A stretch of 49,652 nucleotides of DNA from Lachnotalea glycerini. GTDB lineage: Bacteria > Bacillota > Clostridia > Lachnospirales > Lachnospiraceae. The notes under the pieces were generated by a model that searched no databases, had not been told where the DNA came from, and worked only from the letters and a program-made list of their open reading frames with translations. This document shows positions 35,035 to 43,835 of this stretch, piece after piece. Each line of letters begins with the position of its first letter. The first letter of the stretch is position 1. The stretch lies in assembly GCF_003201285.1 (NCBI RefSeq), contig NZ_QICS01000020.1, forward strand, positions 1 to 49,652, in the 5' to 3' direction. Made by a program: the position numbers and the translations under genes.

Positions 35035-36390
35035 TTATTGTGCTAATACTTTCTGAACATCTTCATTCATTTTAGCAATTCCATCATCTACGCTGATGTC
35101 GCCATTCATAATATCTTTATGATAGGTACTAAGTACAGCATCAATTTCAGCTGAATGTTTACTATACGGAATATCCATATACACTTTTGTTGGTGTTAAT
35201 GCTTCTTTACTGTTTTGATCCAGTGGAAATCCTGGTACGCTTGCTAAGATTGCTGAGATTTCACTTGTAACAATTGCCGGCATGCTACCTGTTTCTGCAA
35301 CTATCTTAGCTCCTTCTTCACTACTTGCAAATTGAACAAATTTCCATGCTGCATCTTTCTTTTCGCTGGCTGACGTTACTGCAATACCTGTGACAGTACC
35401 TATTGTTGTTCCTGCTTCAACTCCTTCTGGATGTGGATACTGAACAATTCCCCAGTTTCCGCATAATGAAGAATCATATTCACCTGCATTTAATTTAGTA
35501 ATCAGAGTAGAGATAAACCATGAACCAATGTTAAGCATTGCTACATTACCTTGTGAAAATGCGTTGGAATAATGCAGTGATGCCGTACTTAATGTTGCAT
35601 AATCCTGACATACACCATCTGCTTGTTCACTTAATACTGTCTCATAATATGGTTTCAAAAAATCATAGTTTCCACCCAAAATGTCCGTACCATCCAAAGC
35701 GCCAAATAACTGAATGGTAGATCTCCATGTATGATAATGTGCTCCATATACCTGTTTGCCAAATTCATTGCTTGATAAAGATCTTGCAAGTTTATCATAT
35801 TCTGCAAACGTCATATCGTTTGTAGGATAGTCGATTCCTGCTGCATCAAACAAATCTTTATTATAATATACAACCCATGTGTCATTTCTAAATGGAAGTT
35901 CGTATAACACATCATTTGCTTTTATCTGATCTGTAATTCCATTATATTGTGATAAATCAATACCTTCTGTCGTAATATAATCATTCAACGGCTCTAATGC
36001 ATTTTTTTCTATTAAAGTAGAGTAGCAAGCAGTATCTTTAATAGATACAACATCAAAGGTGGAACCGCTTCCTGAAAGCTGCGTTGCAAGTACGGTGTTA
36101 TAATCAGTTGCTCCAAGATCTGTTAATTCTACTGTGATGTTAGGATTTTCTTCTTCAAAGCCTTCTTTTAGTTTAGTCCAATAAGTACTGGAATCTTTAT
36201 CCCAGATAGCCCAGTTAATTGTAACCTTATCTCCATCTGTAGCTGCTGTTGTGTCTTTGGTTGTATCTGTCTTGTCTGTGCTTTGTGTTGTATCGCTTGT
36301 CTTAGTACTGCTGCTATTTCCACATCCTGTCAGTCCTAAGGAAGCCACCATTGAAGCTGCCAATAAAATGCTAATAATTTTTCTTTTCAT
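35035..36390 (-). CDS. Extracellular solute-binding lipoprotein (CUT1)
   Basis: This 451-residue lipoprotein has a signal peptide with lipobox LTGC (Cys23), a Ser/Thr/Asp linker to about residue 55, and a type II binding-protein fold (TINWAIWDKDSSTYWTKL; YNKDLFDAAGIDYP; GSMPAIVTSE). It captures oligosaccharide for the two CUT1 permeases downstream. Context with GH88 and a heparinase-like lyase suggests uronic-acid-containing oligosaccharides. It is the first gene of the operon, reading away from the kinase and regulator genes. The ligand is not determined. Confidence 0.92.
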   Translation of the reverse strand: MKRKIISILLAASMVASLGLTGCGNSSSTKTSDTTQSTDKTDTTKDTTAATDGDKVTINWAIWDKDSSTYWTKLKEGFEEENPNITVELTDLGATDYNTVLATQLSGSGSTFDVVSIKDTACYSTLIEKNALEPLNDYITTEGIDLSQYNGITDQIKANDVLYELPFRNDTWVVYYNKDLFDAAGIDYPTNDMTFAEYDKLARSLSSNEFGKQVYGAHYHTWRSTIQLFGALDGTDILGGNYDFLKPYYETVLSEQADGVCQDYATLSTASLHYSNAFSQGNVAMLNIGSWFISTLITKLNAGEYDSSLCGNWGIVQYPHPEGVEAGTTIGTVTGIAVTSASEKKDAAWKFVQFASSEEGAKIVAETGSMPAIVTSEISAILASVPGFPLDQNSKEALTPTKVYMDIPYSKHSAEIDAVLSTYHKDIMNGDISVDDGIAKMNEDVQKVLAQ

Positions 36391-36427
36391 ATCTTTTCCT
36401 CCAATATTTTTCGTTCGAACTTATTTA

Positions 36428-36477
36428 AGTATAGCAAAACGTTTCCGTTGATAGAATAAACTTTCTTATGATTCCAT
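36428..36477 (-). promoter_or_regulatory. Promoter of the CUT1 importer operon with shared upstream motif
   Basis: On the minus strand TATACT (36428-36433), in the context GCTATACTT, is preceded 20 bases upstream by a 24-base motif (36454-36477) beginning ATGGAATCATAA and ending ATTC. A similar motif lies at nearly the same distance before the lyase operon's TATACT. Between motif and -10 is GGAAACGTTTT, a partial match to the CcpA cre core. The neighbouring YesN-type regulator is the likely binder of the 24-base motif. Confidence 0.5.
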
Positions 36478-36582
36478 GCTATTTTTTACCCTATTATTAT
36501 TGCATTCTTATAAAAACAAAATATATACTTTTTTATCACAGTATATAAAATCTTACACTTTCTACATAAAATCAAAGGCATA

Positions 36583-36591
36583 TGATATAAT
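36583..36591 (+). promoter_or_regulatory. Extended -10 promoter of the kinase/regulator pair
   Basis: TGATATAAT (TGn plus a perfect TATAAT at 36586-36591) lies 45 bases before the kinase start. No clear -35 is present. Confidence 0.6.
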
Positions 36592-36636
36592 TGATAAAGG
36601 AAAAATACATTTCATACAATCTATAGAGGAGATCAC

Positions 36637-38475
36637 ATGAAACGCTCAATTAAAAGCAGAATTTCCTATTTTACAGTAGGTGTTGCATTAATTACAGGTA
36701 TTATCATATCCGCTATCAGCTTTCTTATTTATCGTCATTATGATACTTATCTGCTGATAACACAAGCTGAAACAAATACCAAATATACAACTGACTATTT
36801 AAATACCCGACTTTCAAATATTCAAAACTTTGTCAGATGGTGTCAAAACAATAATGAAATTATAAATTTTACTCTGGATACTACAAAATCCAACACAAGC
36901 CTTGTTGCAGCCTATGATCACTTAAGTGACGAGTACAAAAACACTGCTGAAAAGGATTATATTTATCGTATTCTTATTTTTAAAAATAACGGAAAACTTA
37001 TTCAGGTATTAGATGCTGCCCATGCTGACTCCATGTACCTTTCAGAAAAGGCTGCTTCTATTCCATTTATTCAGCAAGCCCTCTATACTGTGGATTATGA
37101 TTTGAGCATGGGACTTATCATTGATCCTTATGAGCATAATAAGCAGACAATTATTCTTCCCTTAATACGCCCAATTTACAATCCTTATAATGCTGATATT
37201 ATTGGAATTGTCATGTTAGAAATAAATGCTTCTCTTTTTTCAGATACGTTTGAATCTTCCCTTTCAAAGGGAAACAGTTTCTTTTTGACCATTGATAATC
37301 ATACTTACAAATATGAGGGTGGGCTTCTCTCCGATGTTACATCGAAAGAAGGTTACAATTTCTGGAATCTTGAACTAGATACTCAGTATTCTCCATCTCG
37401 GTCAGATACCAGCATACGCTATGGAACAAATGATGAGGGTGCTTATGTCTACTATATCACTCAACCAATGGAACAGGCTAACTGCTACGTTACACAAATG
37501 ATTCCTGCAATTACATATCCGCAAAAAACAATTCCATTTTTTATATTACTAATCTTAATTCTTGTGGTTCTTATGGTAGGTATTATCATTGCTGCATATA
37601 TGAATCATATTGTGACAAAACCCGTAATTAATCTGCAAAAGCGGTTGGAAAAAGTATCAAATGGTGATTTTACACGAGACTTATCAATTGAATCCTCTGA
37701 TGAATTTGGATTAATAGGTCAAAGAATTAATAATATGGCAGAAGATATTAATCTTCTTATAACCAACCGCCTTGCTTTTGAAAAAGAAAGACAGGATATT
37801 GAATACCAGTTACTACAAAGTCAGATTAATCCTCACTTTCTTTATAATACATTAGGTTCTATCAAGTGGATGGCAACTGTTCAGAATGTACCCGGGATAG
37901 CCAAAATGACAACAGCCTTGTCCAGATTGCTAAAGAGTATCTCCAAGATAGAAAATGTTAATATTCCGATTTCTTTGGAGTGTTCGCTACTAGATGATTA
38001 CTTTACCATTCAAAAATATCGATACGGAGGTAGTATTGAGATGAAGTATGAAGTGGAAGATACTTCATTACTCGACTATAGTATTTTGAGGTTTACACTT
38101 CAGCCTATTGTAGAAAATTCAATTTTTCATGGCATTGAACCAAAGGAGACAGCCGGACTAATAACGATACGCATTTTTTCACCAGATCATAATAAAATTC
38201 AAATTGACATTATAGATAATGGTATCGGCATGGACTCATTTACAATTGACAACCTTTTGAAAGCAAATACGGGATGCAAATCCAACTTCTTTAAGGATCT
38301 TGGCATTTCCAGCGTCCATAAAAGACTTCAATATGAATTTGGCTCTTCATACGGTCTTTCCTTTCAAAGTGAAGTCGGTAAATATACCAAGACCTCCATT
38401 TTATTACCTAAGATACTTTCAGAAACAAATGTAAAAGGAGAGATTCCCAGTTATGACGATATTAATTGTAGATGA
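36637..38475 (+). CDS. YesM-type sensor histidine kinase of the uronic-acid locus
   Basis: This 612-residue kinase has helix 1 at about 12-34, an extracellular Cache-like domain (about 35-295), helix 2 at about 300-322, HAMP (about 320-375), the phosphoacceptor block QSQINPHFLYNTL and an HATPase domain (VENSIFHGIE; DNGIGM; LGISSVHKRL). It is divergent from the CUT1 importer operon and overlaps its response regulator by 23 bases. The YesM-YesN arrangement next to an importer suggests it senses the imported oligosaccharide. Unlike the pair at 13-17 kb, no binding-protein sensor accompanies it. Confidence 0.93.
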   Translation: MKRSIKSRISYFTVGVALITGIIISAISFLIYRHYDTYLLITQAETNTKYTTDYLNTRLSNIQNFVRWCQNNNEIINFTLDTTKSNTSLVAAYDHLSDEYKNTAEKDYIYRILIFKNNGKLIQVLDAAHADSMYLSEKAASIPFIQQALYTVDYDLSMGLIIDPYEHNKQTIILPLIRPIYNPYNADIIGIVMLEINASLFSDTFESSLSKGNSFFLTIDNHTYKYEGGLLSDVTSKEGYNFWNLELDTQYSPSRSDTSIRYGTNDEGAYVYYITQPMEQANCYVTQMIPAITYPQKTIPFFILLILILVVLMVGIIIAAYMNHIVTKPVINLQKRLEKVSNGDFTRDLSIESSDEFGLIGQRINNMAEDINLLITNRLAFEKERQDIEYQLLQSQINPHFLYNTLGSIKWMATVQNVPGIAKMTTALSRLLKSISKIENVNIPISLECSLLDDYFTIQKYRYGGSIEMKYEVEDTSLLDYSILRFTLQPIVENSIFHGIEPKETAGLITIRIFSPDHNKIQIDIIDNGIGMDSFTIDNLLKANTGCKSNFFKDLGISSVHKRLQYEFGSSYGLSFQSEVGKYTKTSILLPKILSETNVKGEIPSYDDINCR

Positions 38476-40093
38476 TGAACCACTTACGCAAATCGGTATA
38501 CAAAGTATGATTTCTTCTTTAAATAAGGCGGATTTTACTGTATGTGCAACGGCATCTAACGGCGCTGCTGCATTGGACTTAATTGAGCAAAAACATCCTG
38601 ACATTGTGATCACTGATATTAAAATGCCGCAGATGAACGGCTTAGACCTAATAAAAGCCAGTCAAGAACGCTTTGACACTCCTCCGCTTTTTATCATGCT
38701 TACTAATTTTGAAGAATTTGCCTATGCAAAGGAGGCATTAAATTATGGTGCCATTGAATATCTAATTAAGCTTGAGCTAACCCCTGATACTCTGCTAAAT
38801 GCATTGAAAAAAGCTGATAGCAAGCTTTTGAAAGAAGCTCAATCCTCCAAGCATAATCAATCTGTACGAATGTTGCTTTTTCGTGAACGATTTTTATTTT
38901 CACTGCTGCATGACCTTTTTATCTCAGACGAGCAATTTGAATTACAATGCCGTGATTTAAAATTGCAATTTAATGCACCAAATTATTTGGTTATTAGTAC
39001 ACAGCTCTTTAACGAGCGGGTAAAAGAATTGGCAGAATCACAACCTGCTCTGTTATATAACAATGCTCAGCAAATGCTATGCAAGATACTTTCCAAATAT
39101 CTTTCTTTCGAACATATTACTCTGGATTTGCAGCATAGCTGCTTTATTTGTTCTATCTACGAGAACCCATCTGACTACTATAAGACCTCTTTATTCCCTT
39201 CCTTAAAGGCAGCAAATGAAATGCTATTTGATTACTTTAGTATACATCTAAAAGCAGGAATCGGTTACATAGTCAACACTCCCGGCGAGTGTTCTTTATC
39301 TTACTCTTCTGCAAGAGAGGCTCTTCTTCATACGAGCAGCACGACACCATTGATTCAAGCCGCAGATTATTATACAAAGGATTCAGCCCATGACATTTTT
39401 AATATTTCTTTGTTTCGCTCATCTCTTACACAAGCATATGAAGAATATGACAGTAAGACGCTTCAAAGCGTATATCTTTCTCTAGAAGAATTGTTTTTAA
39501 TGCATCCTTCTCATTATGCTCAGTGCATGGATGCAACCAGTAATATTCTTTTTCTTTCTATTTCCTTATTATCTGATGGAGAGAAAATTGTGAGTGAGAT
39601 TTTTTCAAATGATATAGATGGATATCGCTCTCTCTATCGTATGACATCAGTCAGTCAGCTACTTTCTTGGTTAAAAAAACTTTTTAACGGTCTGTGTGAT
39701 GTCTTTGATCAAAGAAAAAAAGATTATAAAACACAAATGATTCGAAATGTGGAAGCATATATCGATCAGCACCTAACCTCGCATCCCTCACTTAATGAAG
39801 TAGCCGCTGCCTTTGGTATTAGTCCAAACTACCTGAGTGCGCTATTTAAAAAATTATCCAAATATGGATTCAGCGAATATATTACACAAAGAAAGATCGA
39901 ACAAGCTAAGCAATATATGCAGACTGGTAATTACAAAGTATATGAAATTGCAGACCTGCTTGGTTTTGAGAATGCATTCTATTTCAGTAAAGTATTTAAG
40001 AAAGTTGAGGGGATATCTCCAAAAGATTATATATCATTAAATTCAAAATTTATTCCAGAGAACAAAGCGGACCAGTCCCCATCAGCACCCTAA
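38453..40093 (+). CDS. YesN-type response regulator (AraC family) of the uronic-acid locus
   Basis: This 546-residue protein has a receiver domain (1-120) with ILIVDDEP and phospho-Asp in PDIVITDIKMP, a long middle region and a C-terminal AraC double helix-turn-helix (about 430-530) ending FYFSKVFKKVEGISPKDY. It is translated with the kinase upstream (23-base overlap; AAAGGAG site). The last 11 residues or so, ENKADQSPSAP, and the stop codon come from a copy of the dispersed repeat, so the ancestral C-terminus has probably been replaced. The DNA-binding domain is complete before that point, so function is likely intact. Probable targets are the importer and lyase operons. Confidence 0.92.
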   Translation: MTILIVDDEPLTQIGIQSMISSLNKADFTVCATASNGAAALDLIEQKHPDIVITDIKMPQMNGLDLIKASQERFDTPPLFIMLTNFEEFAYAKEALNYGAIEYLIKLELTPDTLLNALKKADSKLLKEAQSSKHNQSVRMLLFRERFLFSLLHDLFISDEQFELQCRDLKLQFNAPNYLVISTQLFNERVKELAESQPALLYNNAQQMLCKILSKYLSFEHITLDLQHSCFICSIYENPSDYYKTSLFPSLKAANEMLFDYFSIHLKAGIGYIVNTPGECSLSYSSAREALLHTSSTTPLIQAADYYTKDSAHDIFNISLFRSSLTQAYEEYDSKTLQSVYLSLEELFLMHPSHYAQCMDATSNILFLSISLLSDGEKIVSEIFSNDIDGYRSLYRMTSVSQLLSWLKKLFNGLCDVFDQRKKDYKTQMIRNVEAYIDQHLTSHPSLNEVAAAFGISPNYLSALFKKLSKYGFSEYITQRKIEQAKQYMQTGNYKVYEIADLLGFENAFYFSKVFKKVEGISPKDYISLNSKFIPENKADQSPSAP

Positions 40094-40176
40094 TCCCTCA
40101 CTCATGAGGGACTTGACCGCTTTGCCGCGCCGAATGCAGTCACGCAATGACATTTTCCACTTGCATTCGTGCGCAT
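40060..40176. repeat. Dispersed structured repeat, copy B
   Basis: This copy matches 16929-17043 along its length, with scattered substitutions and two extra bases after TTGCCG. The outer CGAATGCA/TGCATTCG pairing is kept, while GTCAC/GTGAC and GCGGAC/GTCCGC are weakened. It begins inside the response-regulator coding region and supplies its stop codon. Relative to the minus strand it lies beyond a hairpin after the DUF2264 gene, the same arrangement as copy A. Confidence 0.7.
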
Positions 40177-40211
40177 TGTGTTTTTATTTCATATTTCGTC
40201 GCTATAAAACT

Positions 40212-40231
40212 TAGTATTTTGCTTTGCAAAA
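40212..40231 (-). terminator. Hairpin after the DUF2264 gene, possible terminator
   Basis: TATTTTGC and GCAAAACA pair (TTTTGC/GCAAAA core) around a TTT loop, 12 bases past the DUF2264 stop. On the minus strand a short AAGTTTTAT stretch follows a few bases later. The stem is short and the T-run is weak. Confidence 0.45.
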
Positions 40232-40242
40232 CACCTTTCCTA

Positions 40243-41877
40243 TTAATATTCAAACTCTGTACATATTATATTTTTGCCTTTTTGTATTTTATATGTCATC
40301 ATTGGAATCATTGTTTTTGTAATCAAGAGATTCGTATTAGGATCAGGCTTTAATACCTCAAGTTTACCATTTCCCTGTGTACACTTAACAATACACTCTT
40401 TTTCTTTTCCTATTGAAACTGCAAATCCTGCATCATGAGCAATACAATCATATGCACTGTGAATGGTATGAATTCTCTTATGTCCTAACTTCGTAGGAAT
40501 AATTTCTGAATGTACATCTATTCCTTCAATCGGTGACCAGTCAGAATAAATTCCTTCCGATGTCACTTCATAATTTTTTGACTGCCCACGAACAAATACA
40601 TGACCAAACACTTCAAAAGAAAGCACACTATCGGGCGCTGATTCTTCCAACGTTTTCTGTGACCTTGCAATAGAAAAACCGTACTTCGTGGAATAGATAA
40701 ATTTTGCATATTTTTCTTCTGTATGTGCAAATCCATGTAGAAACAGTCTGCCTCCTGGCATAGCATAAACATGTCCATCTTTTCTCTGAACAATCATGTC
40801 ACCATGCTTGATATATTTTTGTTCTTCCAGTTTTGGCATTGGCAATGATTCCACACTCCAGAATGGATGTTCATCTGGCAGTGAAAGAAATGCAAATGTT
40901 TTCATGGACCAATAAGGTGATCCGGGCGCATTATAATTTTCGCTCATTTGTAGGTTGGGATAATGATAACCAATCGTGAGCAATCCTGTATGATCAAAGA
41001 TAGGCGCATTCATCCAATACTGCAAATGTCTCATAATTATACCCTTCATCACACCCAGCGGTACAGGCTCTATTCCTACTGCAACACATATTGAGAAAAA
41101 GGACACTTGTGCGAATTTATATGTTAATGATCTTCCATAAGGAAGAGCACTTCCATCATCATCAAACCAGTAAATAAAATCTTTGCCAAACCTCTCTGCT
41201 CGTTCTATAAATTTTTTTGAGCGGATTGGATCTTCTTTTTGCATAAACTTAGCATACACCATTCCATAAAAGTGCATGGCAAATGGAATATAATAATCTG
41301 CCTGACCAAGTTCTCCGTCTACATACCAGCCATCTCCCAAATAGCAGCTTTCAATAAACGCAAGTGCGCTTTCCATTTTTTCCTCACTATAGGTTCGTCC
41401 TTTGGACTTTAAAGCTATATTAACAAGGATATTAAAAAACTGCCAGTTGCATTTACAACATTGATTGCGATTGATTTCATTGAGCCATTCTGTAAGGTTT
41501 TCTTTTTCTTCTTCCGATAAAGGATCCCATACTTTTTCCGGAGCCATTAAGATACCATATGAAATTGCTGCCATTTCTACCAGTCTTTGGTCAAAGTCGT
41601 AGCATTTGCCCCAGTACTCCTTGCTGTTTGGATTGGTTCCTGCTGCAAGTCCTTTTCGATATATCTCAGCAAATTCCTTATCTTCTCCGCCGCCGGCCCA
41701 ATATGGAACTAAACCCCACAGTGGTCTTGAAAATCCTTCCATCCATGCACTCTCATCTGGATAATGAGAGCTTGTATATCCAATCTTTAATCTTGCTCTT
41801 TCCTCTGAATAAAACGGTTTTAATGGATTTAAAATTTTTGACAGTAGTTCTTGAAAATCTTTCTTTGTATTATACAT
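40243..41877 (-). CDS. DUF2264 protein, probable uronide-active glycosidase
   Basis: This 544-residue cytosolic protein has the DUF2264 opening (YPDESAWMEGFSRPLWGLVP), an alpha/alpha-toroid N-terminal part (to about 370; QCCKCNWQFFNILVNIALK; GDGWYVDGELGQADYYIPF) and a beta-rich C-terminal part. DUF2264 proteins are found in pectin, ulvan and glycosaminoglycan utilisation loci. Some related toroid families act on glucuronides, and an exo-glycosidase role is plausible, but I cannot name the reaction. It lies 5 bases after the lyase gene in the same operon, so both act on the same imported sugar. Confidence 0.85.
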   Translation of the reverse strand: MYNTKKDFQELLSKILNPLKPFYSEERARLKIGYTSSHYPDESAWMEGFSRPLWGLVPYWAGGGEDKEFAEIYRKGLAAGTNPNSKEYWGKCYDFDQRLVEMAAISYGILMAPEKVWDPLSEEEKENLTEWLNEINRNQCCKCNWQFFNILVNIALKSKGRTYSEEKMESALAFIESCYLGDGWYVDGELGQADYYIPFAMHFYGMVYAKFMQKEDPIRSKKFIERAERFGKDFIYWFDDDGSALPYGRSLTYKFAQVSFFSICVAVGIEPVPLGVMKGIIMRHLQYWMNAPIFDHTGLLTIGYHYPNLQMSENYNAPGSPYWSMKTFAFLSLPDEHPFWSVESLPMPKLEEQKYIKHGDMIVQRKDGHVYAMPGGRLFLHGFAHTEEKYAKFIYSTKYGFSIARSQKTLEESAPDSVLSFEVFGHVFVRGQSKNYEVTSEGIYSDWSPIEGIDVHSEIIPTKLGHKRIHTIHSAYDCIAHDAGFAVSIGKEKECIVKCTQGNGKLEVLKPDPNTNLLITKTMIPMMTYKIQKGKNIICTEFEY

Positions 41878-41882
41878 TGTCT

Positions 41883-43583
41883 CTACCTTTTGATATCCTG
41901 AATTCGGATATCCACCTTTCCTAGTTTATTTACATCCCATAATATACAATAAATAGTTACTGCTAACCCTTCATGATTCTTATGTATCCTTTTATCTATT
42001 CTAAGATTCAACGGTTCTTCTATGATGATACTTACTATTTGCTTTTCAGTTTGAAAAACAGCCAAATTTCCATTAATCTGAGGAGGATACAGGACTACCA
42101 AATTTTCTGTAATCGATTTCGTTTTATCTGTCCTTTCAAATAAATCGCAGATGCTAAGACTACCATTTTCTAAATCAAAATCTATGGTTCTGTGGATTTC
42201 TTTTATTTCTCCCTGCTCATATGCTTTTGCAAATTCTATTTCTGTGTGTCCGTTCCCATCCGTTTGAAAGCATTGGCAGCAATGCCCCTTTCCTTCCTTT
42301 TGTCCTTTCTCGTTAATTATTGGAACACAATGGGAAAAGGAACTGTTACCAAATATCTGATATCGGTTCTTATTGAATGAATTCTTTACATACTCGCCTG
42401 CCCCTAAATCAGCAAGCAGCATCTCACCACCTGCCATGAGCTGAAGGCATCCTATATCATTATGATTGTGAGGCTCATCATTGTTTCCCCCCTTACATGC
42501 CAGTCCTATCCGGTTTTTACTATGGCAGATACTCCACTGTGCACTTAGAAAGGTATACTGGATTCCATAATCTATCTTTTTCTTTGCTTTTTCCAAAAGC
42601 ACCGCCTGAAATTCCTTTGTCCAGAAATAATCTCTGTATACCCCCATCCATCGATAGCAGCTATCTGCTTCAAAGCCGCCTGCACATTCCGGTGGCAAAC
42701 TGCCTGCCTTCTCATAAGAAGCAGCTAAATATGCCGTCAGTCCCATCCGATAGCTATCATGAGATGAACCATCAGAAAATGACAACGTGCTTGCGTCAGG
42801 AAAATAGCACTTTTGCTGAAATAATGCAATCTTTTTTACTTTTTCATGATTCATTAAATCAATTTTTTGCCCAGAATAAGTATAAAGTTGTCTTGCAAAC
42901 CCTGTATAATAAAGCATTCCGTAGGAATAATAGTAGATTCCCTCATAACATACGCCATCGTCAGAAAAGCCATCTAGATAATGCCAAATGGAACTACTTA
43001 CTCTTTCAATTATCTTTTCTAAAACCTCCGGTAATTCTTTGACATAATAGATTGCCGCACTTCCAATAGAACCATTGCACACTGCACACCAGTTCATCTC
43101 GCAGTGTTCCCACCATGGTGCATCTTTTTTATCTGTAAGTGCAAACGGTAAAAGTACTCTTTTTAAAACCTCTTCTTTCGCTTTGAAATAAATTTCATCA
43201 CTCAGATTTTCCTTTAATAAATTGGTTATTTCCGCCAAAGCCTGCGCAGTCTCACAAGAAAATAAATCCAGTGTATGTCTCCAATTCAAATTACCTTTCC
43301 TATCAACATGAGCAGGCAGTGCCCACGTTTCTTCTGCACAAATTTCTTCAATGATATACTCAAGCTTATCCATATCTTCTTTTCTTTTATACAAAATTCC
43401 AAGCATTGCAAAAATGCACAAAAATTTACGACGTTCAAAATATACTTTCTCATATTCTGTTCTGCTTCCTGTCTCTTCATAGATTGCAAACAATTCTTTC
43501 GAAAGTCTTGGAAGTCTTTTATTTCTAAGATGATAACCGAGTAGTTTTATTTTTTCTTCATAATTTTTCAAATATGTAATCAT
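41883..43583 (-). CDS. Heparinase II/III-like polysaccharide lyase
   Basis: This 566-residue protein has an alpha/alpha-toroid (about 60-320; WWEHCEMNWCAVCNGSIGSA; DDGVCYEGIYYYSYGMLYY) followed by an antiparallel beta-sandwich. The heparinase II/III block DEPHNHNDIGCLQL includes the conserved His and Asp region. Lyases of this clan cleave uronic-acid polysaccharides by beta-elimination, leaving an unsaturated uronic acid for GH88 to remove. There is no signal peptide, so it works on imported oligosaccharides. The start at 43583 follows AAAGGGAG; a longer frame to 43610 is less likely. Which polysaccharide it prefers (heparan, alginate, hyaluronan or a plant uronide) cannot be read from the sequence. 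Confidence 0.85.
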   Translation of the reverse strand: MITYLKNYEEKIKLLGYHLRNKRLPRLSKELFAIYEETGSRTEYEKVYFERRKFLCIFAMLGILYKRKEDMDKLEYIIEEICAEETWALPAHVDRKGNLNWRHTLDLFSCETAQALAEITNLLKENLSDEIYFKAKEEVLKRVLLPFALTDKKDAPWWEHCEMNWCAVCNGSIGSAAIYYVKELPEVLEKIIERVSSSIWHYLDGFSDDGVCYEGIYYYSYGMLYYTGFARQLYTYSGQKIDLMNHEKVKKIALFQQKCYFPDASTLSFSDGSSHDSYRMGLTAYLAASYEKAGSLPPECAGGFEADSCYRWMGVYRDYFWTKEFQAVLLEKAKKKIDYGIQYTFLSAQWSICHSKNRIGLACKGGNNDEPHNHNDIGCLQLMAGGEMLLADLGAGEYVKNSFNKNRYQIFGNSSFSHCVPIINEKGQKEGKGHCCQCFQTDGNGHTEIEFAKAYEQGEIKEIHRTIDFDLENGSLSICDLFERTDKTKSITENLVVLYPPQINGNLAVFQTEKQIVSIIIEEPLNLRIDKRIHKNHEGLAVTIYCILWDVNKLGKVDIRIQDIKR

Positions 43584-43609
43584 ATAAGCTCTCCCTTTCG
43601 TTAGTATCA

Positions 43610-43658
43610 AGTATAGCAGACTTTATAATATTTTGAATGCATATATTTATGAATTCAT
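43610..43658 (-). promoter_or_regulatory. Promoter of the lyase/DUF2264 operon with shared upstream motif
   Basis: TATACT (43610-43615) in the context GCTATACTT is preceded, after 19 bases, by a 24-base motif (43635-43658) beginning ATGAATTCATAA and ending ATTC. Sixteen of 24 positions agree with the motif before the importer operon. No strong -35 is present, consistent with activator-dependent transcription. Confidence 0.5.
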
Positions 43659-43715
43659 ATACTATCTTATTCGAATACCAAAGCCAAACTAATTTGAATA
43701 CTCTTACTGTAAAAC

Positions 43716-43748
43716 AAAAAGACAAGGCATTTTTTGTCTTGTCTTTTT
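43716..43748 (-). terminator. Terminator of the NYN-domain gene
   Basis: AAAAAGACAAG and CTTGTCTTTTT pair perfectly around an 11-base loop. Both sides carry A/T runs, so it may be bidirectional. It lies 88 bases after the NYN stop codon on the minus strand. Confidence 0.8.
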
Positions 43749-43835
43749 AACCTGTAGTATCTTTACATGTAATTTTAAATAGGGCTAGAAATTTCCAATG
43801 CTCTGATTCTATTTAGATGATTTATGAAAAATGTA

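Noticed and set aside
41883-43583. Secreted polysaccharide lyase
   Set aside because: Neither the preferred start nor the longer upstream frame gives a signal peptide.
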